The translations under genes were made by a program, and so were the position numbers. Of a stretch of DNA of 64,000 nucleotides, positions 32,916 to 41,336 are shown in pieces. Source of the stretch: Nocardioides sp. TF02-7 (GTDB taxonomy: Bacteria > Actinomycetota > Actinomycetes > Propionibacteriales > Nocardioidaceae); assembly GCF_022437945.1 (NCBI RefSeq), contig NZ_CP092535.1, positions 3,782,001 through 3,846,000 on the forward strand, read 5' to 3'. The notes under the pieces were generated by a model, which had not been told where the DNA came from, made no database searches, and saw only the letters and a list, made by a program, of their open reading frames with translations. Each line of letters starts with the position of its first letter. Positions within the stretch are counted from its first letter, which is position 1.

Positions 32916-34289
32916 GTGAGGTTCGAGGGTCGACGAACGGCGGGCAAGGCCCCCGTCGCGCGATGGCTACTGGTGGCAGCAGCACTTCTCGGGACCGTGG
33001 TCCTCGTCGGAGGTCCTGCTGCTGCCGAGACCGAGGCGTGCCGGGCCAGTGCGGAGCAGGGCTGCCTCACCGGCACCCTCGACACCGGTGAGGAGAGACT
33101 CGCGGACGTCGAGGTGCTGGTCACCCCGGTCGACCAGCAGGGGCAGCCGCTGCCCGGCGTCGAGCCGACCACCGTGACCACCGACGACAACGGCGTCTGG
33201 AGCTTCGCGTTCAGCGAGCAGGGCCGGTTCCAGGTCGAGATCGTGGAGGACTCGCTGCCCGACGGCGTCGACGCGCTGCCGTCGGAGAACAAGCTCCTCA
33301 AGGGGCCTGGCAACTCGGTGTTCGTCAACGGCCAGCTCGGCGGCCTCGCCAGCGGCCAGCCGGTGATCCTCGGCATCCGCGCCGAGGGCTTCGAGGCCGA
33401 GGGCAGCGACCTCGATTACTTCCTGCAGAGCTCGGTCAACGGCATCCGCCTCGGCCTGCTCCTCGCCCTCGCCTCGATCGGTCTCTCGCTGATCTACGGC
33501 ACGACCGGCCTCTCCAACTTCGCTCACGCGGAGCTGCTCACCCTCGGCGGCTTCCTCGGCTACCTGCTGGTCAACACGTTCGGCCTCCCGCTCTGGCCGG
33601 CGGTCGCGCTGGTGGCGGTCCTCGCCGGTGCGTTCGGCTGGTTCCAGGACCGGGCGCTCTGGCAACCACTACGCCGCCGCGGCCTCGGCCTCATCCAGCT
33701 GATGATCGTGACGATCGGGCTCTCCCTTGCCCTGCAGTACGTCTTCCAGCTGGTCGACACCGAGACGATCCGCATCACCACCGGCATCCCGGAGAGCCTC
33801 CAGATCGGCTCGATCGGCATCACCTGGCAGTCGGTGATCGCGATGATCATCGCCGTCGTGCTGCTGATCGCCGTCGGCTTCGCCCTCGTGCGCACCCGGA
33901 TCGGGCAGGCGACGCGGGCCGTCGCCGACAACCCCGCGCTGGCGGCCGCCTCCGGCATCGACGTCGACCGGGTGATCCGCCTCGTGTGGACCGTCGCGGC
34001 GGCGCTCGCCGGCCTCGCCGGCGTCCTCTACGCGCTGGTCACCAACGGCGTGAAGTGGGACTCGGGCATGCAGATCCTCCTGCTGCTCTTCGCCGCGGTG
34101 ACGCTGGGAGGTCTCGGCACGGCCTTCGGCGCGCTCATCGGCGCGATGATCATCGGCTACGTCGTGGAGGTCTCGCCGGTGTTCGGGATGCCCAACGACT
34201 ACAAGTACGCCACGGCGCTGGTGCTCCTGATCCTGCTGCTGCTGGTCCGGCCCCAGGGACTGCTCGGCCGGGCCGAGCGGGTCGGCTAG
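32916..34289 (+). CDS. livH: Branched-chain amino-acid ABC permease LivH with extra exported N-terminal domain
   Basis: The 457-residue protein has a signal-like segment (WLLVAAALLGTVVLVGGPAAAE). About 110 residues of extracytoplasmic beta-sandwich character follow (LADVEVLVTPVDQQGQPLPG, then TTDDNGVWSFAFSEQGRFQV), like carboxypeptidase-regulatory domains. From about residue 165 the normal LivH permease begins: NGIRLGLLLALASIGLSLIY, GLSNFAHAELLTLGGFLG, and the coupling-loop region RAVADNPALAAASGIDVDRV. The N-terminal domain is not usual for LivH. A GAGGAGGAG ribosome-binding site supports the GTG at 32916. It heads the livHMGF operon. Confidence 0.9.
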   Translation: MRFEGRRTAGKAPVARWLLVAAALLGTVVLVGGPAAAETEACRASAEQGCLTGTLDTGEERLADVEVLVTPVDQQGQPLPGVEPTTVTTDDNGVWSFAFSEQGRFQVEIVEDSLPDGVDALPSENKLLKGPGNSVFVNGQLGGLASGQPVILGIRAEGFEAEGSDLDYFLQSSVNGIRLGLLLALASIGLSLIYGTTGLSNFAHAELLTLGGFLGYLLVNTFGLPLWPAVALVAVLAGAFGWFQDRALWQPLRRRGLGLIQLMIVTIGLSLALQYVFQLVDTETIRITTGIPESLQIGSIGITWQSVIAMIIAVVLLIAVGFALVRTRIGQATRAVADNPALAAASGIDVDRVIRLVWTVAAALAGLAGVLYALVTNGVKWDSGMQILLLLFAAVTLGGLGTAFGALIGAMIIGYVVEVSPVFGMPNDYKYATALVLLILLLLVRPQGLLGRAERVG

Positions 34290-34302
34290 GAGGAACGAAG
34301 AG

Positions 34303-35532
34303 ATGGTGGACGACAACAAGCACACGCAGCCGGTCCAGGACGAGGCCGAGGACGCCACCGTCGTCGACACGGCGACCGACATGAGCGACACCAGCGCCGC
34401 CGTCACCGCCGCAGCGGGTGGCGACGTCGGGCGGCCGCTGGTCAGCGACCGGGTGCGTCAGGCCGCGACGTACGTCGCCTGGGCCGTCGGAGCCCTCATC
34501 GTGCTGGCGATGGTGCTCGCCTTCCTCGGCGTCGACGCCGGGTGGCCGACCGAGGTCGGCTTCAGCATGCTCGACGCGGCCGTCGACCCGCAGACCGCTG
34601 CCGTCGCGGTCGCGGTGATCGGCCTCAACATCCACTTCGGCTACACCGGCCTGCTCAACTTCGGCCAGGCCGGCTTCATGCTGCTCGGCGCCTACGGCTT
34701 CGCGATCTCCATCTCCGAGGGCGTGCCGCTGGTCTTCGCGATCCTCATCGGGTTCGCCGCCTCCGGCCTGTTCGCGGTCGTGCTCGGCGTACCGACGCTG
34801 AAGCTGCGCGGCGACTACCTGGCGATCGTCACGATCTCCGCCGCCGAGATCGTGCGCTACGTCGGCCGGGCCGGGTCGCCGGCCGTGGTCTCCGAGCGCA
34901 CGGGGGGACCGCAGGGCATCGAGGGTCAAGAGTTCCGCGGACCGATCAACGACCTGTCGTTCCTCGGCACCGGCGACTTCAGCATCGGCAGCCTCGACTA
35001 CATCCAGACCGGCGCCAACAGCTGGTGGGTCCGGCTCGTCGCGTGGTGCATCGTGCTCCTCTGCGCGCTCGTGGTCTTCCTGCTGGTGCGCAGCCCGTGG
35101 GGCCGCCTGCTGCGCGGCGTCCGCGAGGACGAGGACGCGATCCGCAGCCTCGGCAAGAACGTCTTCGCCATCAAGATGCAGGCGCTGGTGCTGGGCGGCA
35201 TGTTCGGAGCCCTCGCCGGCATGCTCTACATCCTCCCCGCCTCGCTGGTGCCGGACTCGATGGGACGCACGCTGACGTTCTACATCTGGACGGCGCTGCT
35301 CCTCGGTGGTGCGGCCACCGTGTTCGGGCCCGTGCTCGGCGCGATCCTGTTCTTCGTCGTGCGGATCCTGGTGACCGGCATCGCCGACAACACGGTGCCG
35401 GATTCGGTGCTCAACACCCAGCAGGCGGGCCAGTTCGGCTGGATCGTGATCGGCGTGTCGCTGATGCTGCTGGTGATCTTCCGGCCACAAGGCGTCCTGG
35501 GTGACAAGAGGGAGCTGCGCTTCAATGTCTGA
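34303..35532 (+). CDS. livM: Branched-chain amino-acid ABC permease LivM
   Basis: The second permease of the liv transporter has 409 residues. A charged cytoplasmic N-terminus of about 55 residues is followed by membrane helices with LivM features: NIHFGYTGLLNFGQAGFMLLG, VPTLKLRGDYLAIVTISAAEI and VREDEDAIRSLGKNVFAIK. It ends RPQGVLGDKRELRFNV. It starts 13 bases after livH behind AGGAACGAAGAG and overlaps livG by 8 bases. Confidence 0.94.
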   Translation: MVDDNKHTQPVQDEAEDATVVDTATDMSDTSAAVTAAAGGDVGRPLVSDRVRQAATYVAWAVGALIVLAMVLAFLGVDAGWPTEVGFSMLDAAVDPQTAAVAVAVIGLNIHFGYTGLLNFGQAGFMLLGAYGFAISISEGVPLVFAILIGFAASGLFAVVLGVPTLKLRGDYLAIVTISAAEIVRYVGRAGSPAVVSERTGGPQGIEGQEFRGPINDLSFLGTGDFSIGSLDYIQTGANSWWVRLVAWCIVLLCALVVFLLVRSPWGRLLRGVREDEDAIRSLGKNVFAIKMQALVLGGMFGALAGMLYILPASLVPDSMGRTLTFYIWTALLLGGAATVFGPVLGAILFFVVRILVTGIADNTVPDSVLNTQQAGQFGWIVIGVSLMLLVIFRPQGVLGDKRELRFNV

Positions 35533-36481
35533 GACCGCGACCGGTTCGCCGAACCTCGCCGACAAGGCCGCGCGCGTCGCGCTGATGTCCGGCGTCGCGC
35601 CCGAGCCCGGGGTCGCCAAGCCCGACCCCATCCTCAGCGTCGACAACATCGTCCGCCGGTTCGGCGGCATCACCGCCGTCGACGTCGGCCACCTGGAGGT
35701 CCAGCGCGGCATCATCACCGCGCTGATCGGGCCCAACGGTGCCGGCAAGACGACGTTCTTCAACCTCGTCACCGGCTTCGACCGGCCGAGCTCGGGCCGG
35801 GCCGCGTCGTGGACCTTCGACGGTCGCTCGCTGAGCCGTACGTCGGCGTCGCGGGTCGCCCGCGCCGGCATGGTGCGCACCTTCCAGCTCACCAAGGCGC
35901 TGAACCGGATGACGGTGCTCGACAACATGCTGCTCGGCGCGCCCGGGCAGACCGGCGAGCGGCTGCTCACCAGCTGGCTCAAGCCCACCTGGGCGAGCCA
36001 GGAGCGGGAGATCCGCGACAAGGCGCTGTCGCTGCTCGAGCGGTTCAAGCTGCTCGAGAAGCGGGACGACTTCGCCGGCAGCCTGTCCGGCGGCCAGCGC
36101 AAGCTGCTCGAGATGGCGCGGGCACTGATGACCGACCCGACGATGATCATGCTGGACGAGCCGATGGCGGGCGTGAACCCCGCGCTCACGCAGTCGCTGC
36201 TCGGCCACATCGAGTCGCTGCGCGACGACGGCATGACCGTGCTGTTCGTCGAGCACGACATGCACGTCGTACGCCACATCTCCGACTGGGTGGTCGTCAT
36301 GGCGGAGGGCAAGGTCGTCGCCGAGGGCACCGCGGAGAGCGTGATGTCGCAGGAGGCGGTGATCGACGCCTACCTCGGAGCCCACCACGACACCGACCTC
36401 GGCGACGACTCGCTGCTGGAGGACGAGAACTTCGCCGCGATCGAGGCGGAGGCTGACCAGGAGAGCGAGAGCCGGGCATGA
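35525..36481 (+). CDS. livG: Branched-chain amino-acid ABC ATPase LivG
   Basis: The 318-residue ATPase has Walker A LIGPNGAGKTTFFNLVTG, the LivG-specific VRTFQLTKALNRMTVLDNML, signature LSGGQRKLLEMARAL, Walker B MIMLDEPMAGVNP and the H-loop VLFVEHDMHVV. It has an N-terminal extension of about 38 residues and an acidic C-terminal tail. I chose the ATG at 35525, inside the livM end. The stop overlaps livF (ATGA). Confidence 0.95.
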   Translation: MSETATGSPNLADKAARVALMSGVAPEPGVAKPDPILSVDNIVRRFGGITAVDVGHLEVQRGIITALIGPNGAGKTTFFNLVTGFDRPSSGRAASWTFDGRSLSRTSASRVARAGMVRTFQLTKALNRMTVLDNMLLGAPGQTGERLLTSWLKPTWASQEREIRDKALSLLERFKLLEKRDDFAGSLSGGQRKLLEMARALMTDPTMIMLDEPMAGVNPALTQSLLGHIESLRDDGMTVLFVEHDMHVVRHISDWVVVMAEGKVVAEGTAESVMSQEAVIDAYLGAHHDTDLGDDSLLEDENFAAIEAEADQESESRA

Positions 36482-37242
36482 CCAGCACCCCCGAGCAGTC
36501 CGTGGTGATCGAGGCCAAGGACGTCGTCGCGGGCTACCTCCCGGGCGTCAACATCCTCAACGGCTGCAGCCTCGTGGCCCGCACCGGCGAGATCGTCGGG
36601 ATCATCGGCCCCAACGGCGCCGGGAAGTCCACGCTGCTCAAGGCGATGTTCGGCCTCGTGCGTGTGCACTCCGGCACCGTGACGCTCCGCGACCGCGAGA
36701 TCACCAACATGCGCGCCAACCGGCTGGTCGAGCTCGGCGTCGGCTTCGTCCCGCAGACCAACAACGTCTTCCCGACGCTGTCGATCGAGGAGAACCTCCG
36801 GATGGGGCTCTTCCTCCGTCCGCGCAAGCTCTCCGAGCAGCTGGACCGGATGTACGAGGTGTTCCCCGTGCTCCGCGACCGGCGCACCCAGCGCGCCGGC
36901 GCCCTGTCCGGTGGCGAGCGGCAGTCGCTGGCGATGGCCCGCGCCCTGATGATGGACCCGTCGGTGCTCCTGCTCGACGAGCCCTCCGCCGGCCTCTCGC
37001 CGGTGCGGCAGGACGAGACGTTCATCCGCGTGCGCCGCATCAACAAGCTCGCCGGCGTCAGCGTCGTCATGGTCGAGCAGAACGCCCGCCGCTGCCTCCA
37101 GATCTGCGACCGCGGCTACGTCCTCGACCAGGGCCGCGACGCCTACACCGGCACCGGCCGCGAGCTCGCCAACGACCCCAAGGTCATCCAGCTCTACCTC
37201 GGCACGCTCGCCCAGGACGTCGACGGGAAGAAGGGCGCCTGA
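36478..37242 (+). CDS. livF: Branched-chain amino-acid ABC ATPase LivF
   Basis: The 254-residue second ATPase has Walker A IIGPNGAGKSTLLKAMFG, the LivF segment GVGFVPQTNNVFPTLSIEEN, signature LSGGERQSLAMARAL, Walker B VLLLDEPSAGLSP and the switch region VVMVEQNARRCL. The last is the usual LivF replacement of the H-loop context. It ends the livHMGF operon. The periplasmic-side binding protein LivK is encoded convergently beyond a 638-base non-coding region. Confidence 0.95.
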   Translation: MTSTPEQSVVIEAKDVVAGYLPGVNILNGCSLVARTGEIVGIIGPNGAGKSTLLKAMFGLVRVHSGTVTLRDREITNMRANRLVELGVGFVPQTNNVFPTLSIEENLRMGLFLRPRKLSEQLDRMYEVFPVLRDRRTQRAGALSGGERQSLAMARALMMDPSVLLLDEPSAGLSPVRQDETFIRVRRINKLAGVSVVMVEQNARRCLQICDRGYVLDQGRDAYTGTGRELANDPKVIQLYLGTLAQDVDGKKGA

Positions 37243-37366
37243 GGGCGCTCGGGCACGGCGTACGTCGGCTCGGCGCGCGTCGGCCGGCGTAGGGCGGCTG
37301 GCGTGCGGCGGCCCGGCGTACGTCCGCTGGCGTGCGGTGCCGCGGCGTGCGGCGGAGGCCCGGCCC
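37243..37366. other. GC-rich non-coding region after livF
   Basis: This stretch has degenerate short motifs (GGCGTACGTC, GGCGTGCGGC) repeated irregularly. I see no gene or clear terminator in it. It leads into the duplicated 179-bp element. Confidence 0.5.
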
Positions 37367-37545
37367 AGGTCGGCCTCCTGGGCCGGGTCCCGTGACCGAT
37401 CGTCCGCCCGCTCACCGCGGCGGCATCCGTCTGTGACCTGACGGGCAATCCCTGCGACGTGACGGGCAATCCCTCCACTTGTCCGGCATTGCTTTGCCCG
37501 ACAAGTTGAGGTTTCCCCGGTCGACCGGGGAAACCTCACGTCGCG
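37367..37545. repeat. 179-bp intergenic element, copy A
   Basis: This element runs from AGGTCGGCCTCCTGGGCC to CTCACGTCGCG and is repeated almost exactly 216 bases downstream. Inside are two direct copies of TGACGGGCAATCCCT, a stem ACTTGTC/GACAAGT, and a perfect 32-bp palindrome (37507-37538) centred on CCGGTCGACCGG. No reading frame in it looks like a protein. Confidence 0.9.
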
Positions 37546-37582
37546 CCCCGCGCCCCGCGGCCCGGCGCGCGCGGCCCGGCCG

Positions 37583-37761
37583 AGGTCGGCCTCCTGGGCC
37601 GGGTCCCGTGACCGATCGTCCGCCCGCTCGCCGCGGCAGGATCGGTCTGTGACCTGACGGGCAATCCCTGCGACGTGACGGGCAATCCCTCCACTTGTCC
37701 GGCATTGCTTTGCCCGACAAGTTGAGGTTTCCCCGGTCGACCGGGGAAACCTCACGTCGCG
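37583..37761. repeat. 179-bp intergenic element, copy B
   Basis: This is the second copy of the element at 37367-37545. Differences are confined to a few bases near the middle (for example CTCACCGCGGCGGCATCCG against CTCGCCGCGGCAGGATCGG). The 32-bp palindrome is at 37723-37754 and is unchanged. Confidence 0.9.
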
Positions 37762-37824
37762 ACCGGCCGCTCGGCGCCCCGCCCGCCCGGCGTCCCGCAG
37801 CCCACCCCAGCCCCGCCAATCCCG

Positions 37825-37864
37825 AAAAACACCGGTGCCCCGGACCACCCGGCCCGGGGCACCG
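37825..37864 (-). terminator. Intrinsic terminator of livK
   Basis: CGGTGCCCCGG (37833-37843) pairs with CCGGGGCACCG (37854-37864), an 11-bp stem with a 10-base loop. On the minus strand it is followed by a run of five T (A-run at 37825-37829). It lies 16 bases past the livK stop. This is the only classic hairpin plus U-tract in the window. Confidence 0.85.
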
Positions 37865-37880
37865 ACGGTTCAGCTGGAGG

Positions 37881-39242
37881 TCACTCCCCGCTGACTCCCT
37901 CGACGGAGTCGACCAGCTCGGGGGCGTTGTCGGCGTTGAACTGGTAGATGCCGATGAACGCGGAGCTGGGGTCGTGGTTCTCGTTGAGCGGGCCGATGCC
38001 GGAGGGACCCGTGTAACGGATCTCCTCGCCGGCCTCGATCAGCTCGAGGCACTCGGCGTACGAGGTGCACTCCTGGCCCTCGGTGGCGCCGGAGACGGCG
38101 AGCACGTTCTGCTGCACCGTCTGGGAGTCGTTGGCGCCGCCCTTGGCCGCGGCGAGGGCCGCGAGGATGGTGGCGTCGTAGGACTCGGCGGCGTAGGAGA
38201 AGTCGCTCAGGGCCTCGCCCTCGAACTGCTCGTGCCACGAGCTGACCTGGGTCTTGAAGTCGTCGGAGGCGTCGGCACCGGGGATGGTGCCCTTGGCGCC
38301 CTCGAGCGTGCCCGGGTCGAACTCCTCGCCCCAGTCGGAGGTGTTGCCGTCGGACATGTAGACGTTGGCCACGTCGAAGCCCTGCGCGGCGAGCTCGGGG
38401 ACGATGCCCGCGGTCTCGTCGAAGGCGAGGATGACGATCGCGTCCGGGTTGGCGTTGAGCGCCGAGGTCACCTCGGCGGAGAACGTCGTCTGTCCCGGCG
38501 GGAACTCCTGCCCGTCGCCCTTGCCGCCGTAGACGACCTGGCCGCCCGCGGCCTCGTAGGACTCCTGCACGAAGTCGCGCAGGCCCGTGCCGTAGGCGTC
38601 GTTGAACACCAGGAACGCGAGCCGCTGGTGGCCGTCCTGGGCGATCAGCGAGCCGAGCGCGCTGCCCTGGACGCTGTCCTCGGGCGCCGTGCGGAAGTAG
38701 AAGTCGCTGTAGCCGGTGAGCTCGGCGGCGGTGTTGGCCGGCGAGATCTGGGTGATCTTCGCCTCGGTGAGGGTGTCGACGAAGCCGAGCGACACGCTGG
38801 ACGACGCGGCGCCGACGACGACCGACGGGTCCTCACCGGCGAGCTGCCGGGCGCTGCGCCGGGCGACCGAGAGGTCGTTGGCGTCGCCGGAGTCGAGGAT
38901 CTTGTGGCAGGCGTCCGCACCGTTGACGCCGCCGGCCGCGTTGATGTCGGAGACGGCGAGACCGACACCGGCGATCTCCGGCGGGCCGAGGTAGGCCAGC
39001 GTCCCGGTCAGCGGAAGGATGCCGCCGGCAACGAACGCGTCGGCAGAGGTCGCGTTGGCGGCGCACTCGTCGTTGGTCAGCGATGCCGCGGCGTCGGAGC
39101 TGGGGGAGTCGGCGTTGTTGTCGCCGCCACCGCCACCGCCGTCCCCGCCGTCGTCCTCGGAGCCGCACGCCGTGAGCGCGAGGCCCAGCACGGCGCCACC
39201 GGCCAGAAGCCTGAACCAGGGGCGGTTGTTGGATCGAATCAC
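37881..39242 (-). CDS. livK: Branched-chain amino-acid ABC substrate-binding lipoprotein
   Basis: The 453-residue lipoprotein has signal LLAGGAVLGLALTACGSEDD (lipid-modified Cys), then a Gly/Asp-rich linker and a Leu/Ile/Val-binding fold: GGILPLTGTLAYLGPPEIAG, INAAGGVNGADACHKILDSG, VVVGAASSSVSLGFVD, FYFRTAPEDSVQGSALG and YDATILAALAA. The GTG at 39242 is chosen because AGAAAGG lies 8 bases upstream; an ATG at 39269 would add a charged extension. It converges on livHMGF and has its own terminator, so it is a separate transcript. Confidence 0.92.
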   Translation of the reverse strand: MIRSNNRPWFRLLAGGAVLGLALTACGSEDDGGDGGGGGGDNNADSPSSDAAASLTNDECAANATSADAFVAGGILPLTGTLAYLGPPEIAGVGLAVSDINAAGGVNGADACHKILDSGDANDLSVARRSARQLAGEDPSVVVGAASSSVSLGFVDTLTEAKITQISPANTAAELTGYSDFYFRTAPEDSVQGSALGSLIAQDGHQRLAFLVFNDAYGTGLRDFVQESYEAAGGQVVYGGKGDGQEFPPGQTTFSAEVTSALNANPDAIVILAFDETAGIVPELAAQGFDVANVYMSDGNTSDWGEEFDPGTLEGAKGTIPGADASDDFKTQVSSWHEQFEGEALSDFSYAAESYDATILAALAAAKGGANDSQTVQQNVLAVSGATEGQECTSYAECLELIEAGEEIRYTGPSGIGPLNENHDPSSAFIGIYQFNADNAPELVDSVEGVSGE

Positions 39243-39360
39243 TCTGCGAACCTTTCTGTTCGAGTGCATCGGCGTGCACTGGGGGCCGCTCCCGGAGCGT
39301 GAGGACCGGGTGCAGCAGGGACACCGTAGGCCGACATCCGCCTGCCGCGTGGGATGCGTC

Positions 39361-39379
39361 ACGGTTTTGACCAAACCGT
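39361..39379. promoter_or_regulatory. Inverted repeat in front of livK
   Basis: ACGGTTT-TGACC-AAACCGT is a 7-bp inverted repeat between the DUF554 stop (39384) and the livK start (39242). It could be an operator for livK or a weak terminator for the DUF554 gene. The sequence alone does not decide between these. Confidence 0.35.
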
Positions 39380-39383
39380 TACG

Positions 39384-40130
39384 TCAGGACCAGGCGGCCA
39401 CGAACGCCGTCAGCACCGGCGCCACGGCAAGCGCGGGCAGCAGGTCGGCGACCGCGACCTGCTTGACGTTCATCAGCCGCAGCGCGACGCCGACGAGCAG
39501 CAGGCCGCCGGTCGCGGTGATCGACGCGAGGTGGGCGTCGGGGAGCACGTCGCCCAGCCCGACGCCGACCAGCGTGAGCCCGCCCTGGACGACGGCGATC
39601 GTCAGCACGCTCGCGGCCACGCCCCACCCGAACGCGGCGGCGAAGGCGACGGCCGCGAACCCGTCGAGCGCGGACTTGAGGTAGAGCTGCTCGGCGCCGT
39701 TGCCCAGCCCGTCCTCGAGCGAGCCGAGGATGGTGAGCGGGCCGGTGCAGAAGATCAGCGACGCGACGACGTAGCCCTCGACGAACCGGCGCCGCTCCTC
39801 GCCGGTCGCCTCGCCGGCCAGCCTCGCCTGCAGCCAGCCGCCGAGCCGCTCCACCCGGTCCTCGAGGCGGAGCAGCGACCCGGTGATGCCGCCGACCAGC
39901 ACGGCGCCCAGCACGATCAGCATCGGCGCGCTGTCGCCGACGGCGTCGGAGAACGACGGGTCGAGCACTGCCATAGCGGAGGTGCCGGCGATGAGGAGCG
40001 TCACCAGCCCGAGGCCGTCGGTCACCAGCTCGCGGGTGCGCTGCGGCAGCCGGTTCCCGGCGACGCGGCCGACCACGGAGCCGACCAGCACGGTGGCGAT
40101 GTTGACGACGGTGCCGGTGCCCGGGACCAA
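39384..40130 (-). CDS. DUF554 membrane protein
   Basis: The 248-residue protein begins VPGTGTVVNIATVLVGSVVG, the typical DUF554 opening. Seven or so membrane segments follow, with the conserved VASLIFCTGPLTILGSLEDG and ALDGFAAVAFAAAFGWGV. The family (YdfK-like) is proposed to be a transporter; its substrate is unknown. The start is a TTG at 40130 with GAGGAG 7 bases upstream. Longer in-frame extensions upstream lack the family pattern. Confidence 0.88.
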   Translation of the reverse strand: MVPGTGTVVNIATVLVGSVVGRVAGNRLPQRTRELVTDGLGLVTLLIAGTSAMAVLDPSFSDAVGDSAPMLIVLGAVLVGGITGSLLRLEDRVERLGGWLQARLAGEATGEERRRFVEGYVVASLIFCTGPLTILGSLEDGLGNGAEQLYLKSALDGFAAVAFAAAFGWGVAASVLTIAVVQGGLTLVGVGLGDVLPDAHLASITATGGLLLVGVALRLMNVKQVAVADLLPALAVAPVLTAFVAAWS

Positions 40131-40263
40131 GGCGCGCTCCTCGTCGGTGTCGGTGGGGGAGTTCGGCAGGGAGGGGACGGCACAGGACAGGGAGACTGGG
40201 CCTGTCGCCGTCGCCGCGGTGAGCGTAGTCTGACCCGCGACCTGAGAGGGGGTTGGTCGGAGC

Positions 40264-40845
40264 ATGAGCAGGGTCTCGTTGACGCCGAGGGCGGCGGTGC
40301 GTGAGGACGCACCGGTCCTGGCCGAGCTGTGGAGCGACGTGCTCCGCCGCGTCGACCGCGCCGAGCAGGTCGCCGACCTCGAGCTGGTCATCAAGGCCGC
40401 GGCCGCGTCGCCCGAGCAGCGCCTCGTCGTCGTGGAGTACGGCGGCGCCGTCGCGGGAGCCGTCTTCCTGCGGCTCACCACGCTCTCGCCGATCAACCTC
40501 GAGTCGTGCGTGCAGTCCATCCAGCCGCGCGTGCTCCCGGAGTACCGCCGCCACGGCGTCGGACGGGCGCTGATGGACGCGGCGGCCTCCTTCGCGGAGG
40601 AGAACGGGGTGCTCCACCTCAACGCCACGGTGCCCAGCACCGCCCGCGACGCCAACCGGTTCATGGCCCGGCTCGGCCTCGCCCCCGCCGCGACGTACCG
40701 GCTCGCGCCGGTGAGCCTGGTCCGGAGCCGGCTGTCGCCGCCCCGGCCCCACGTCGGCACCCGGTCGGTGCCGCGGGTCCTGGCGGTGCGCCGCACCCAG
40801 CGGCGGGCACGGGCGGGCCAGGAGGAGCTGCCGCTCCCGGAGTAG
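40264..40845 (+). CDS. GNAT-family N-acetyltransferase
   Basis: The 193-residue protein has the GNAT acetyl-CoA motif A in IQPRVLPEYRRHGVGRALMDA (R-x-x-G-x-G/A form). AASFAEENGVLHLNATV and RFMARLGLAP follow. The N-terminus (RAAVREDAPVLAELWSDVL) is also typical. The basic C-terminal 40 residues are not part of the fold. The acceptor cannot be told. It diverges from the DUF554 gene; TAGTCT at 40224-40229 could be its -10. Confidence 0.85.
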   Translation: MSRVSLTPRAAVREDAPVLAELWSDVLRRVDRAEQVADLELVIKAAAASPEQRLVVVEYGGAVAGAVFLRLTTLSPINLESCVQSIQPRVLPEYRRHGVGRALMDAAASFAEENGVLHLNATVPSTARDANRFMARLGLAPAATYRLAPVSLVRSRLSPPRPHVGTRSVPRVLAVRRTQRRARAGQEELPLPE

Positions 40846-40852
40846 CCGCCCG

Positions 40853-41272
40853 CTACTTCGCGGGGTCGCGCTCCAGCAGGGCGCAGGTGATCCGCGACGT
40901 GCACACCCGGCGGCCCTGGTCGTCGGTGAGCACGATCTCGAAGCTGGCGGTGGTGCGTCCGCGGTGTGCCGCCGTCGCGACGCCGGTCACGACGCCGCCG
41001 GTGACCGCGCGGTGGTGGGTGGCGTTGATGTCGAGGCCGACCGGGTACCGGCCCGGGCCGGCGTGCAGCGCCGCGGCGACCGAGCCCAGGGTCTCCGCCA
41101 GCACCACCGACGCCCCACCGTGGAGCAGGCCGTAGGGCTGCGTGTTGCCCTCCACCGGCATCGTCCCCACCACCCGCTCGGGGGTCGCCTCGACGATCTC
41201 GATGCCCATCTTGGCGCCGAGCGCGCCCATGTCCGCGAGCATCTGCTCGACCACCTCGTTGCCGTGCGTCAT
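40853..41272 (-). CDS. PaaI-type hotdog-fold thioesterase
   Basis: The 139-residue protein shows the PaaI-like pattern: IVEATPERVVGTMPVEGNTQ, then YGLLHGGASVVLAETLGSVA with the catalytic HGG and Glu, then VGLDINATHHRAV. It would cleave acyl-CoA thioesters. The ATG at 41272 has TAGCGT (minus strand, 41280-41285) 7 bases upstream, so it may be leaderless. It diverges from polA and converges on the GNAT gene. Confidence 0.9.
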   Translation of the reverse strand: MTHGNEVVEQMLADMGALGAKMGIEIVEATPERVVGTMPVEGNTQPYGLLHGGASVVLAETLGSVAAALHAGPGRYPVGLDINATHHRAVTGGVVTGVATAAHRGRTTASFEIVLTDDQGRRVCTSRITCALLERDPAK

Positions 41273-41279
41273 GACGCCC

Positions 41280-41285
41280 ACGCTA
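41280..41285 (-). promoter_or_regulatory. Putative leaderless -10 element of the thioesterase gene
   Basis: On the minus strand TAGCGT is followed by 7 bases and then ATG at 41272. This fits the TANNNT leaderless pattern seen at other genes here. Confidence 0.4.
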
Positions 41286-41324
41286 GTGGCCCGGCGGCCG
41301 GGCCGCGGTGTCGGCGCCGGTCGA

Positions 41325-41330
41325 TAGGGT
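41325..41330 (+). promoter_or_regulatory. Putative leaderless -10 element of polA
   Basis: TAGGGT at 41325-41330 is followed by 6 bases and then the GTG start at 41337. The same hexamer precedes pyk. Confidence 0.45.
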
Positions 41331-41336
41331 CGGGTC

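Noticed and set aside
37243..37880. A small protein repeated twice in the livF-livK gap
   Set aside because: The repeated frame is Arg/Ser/Thr/Cys-rich with no start signal, and the conservation is in palindromes and direct repeats, not in codon pattern.
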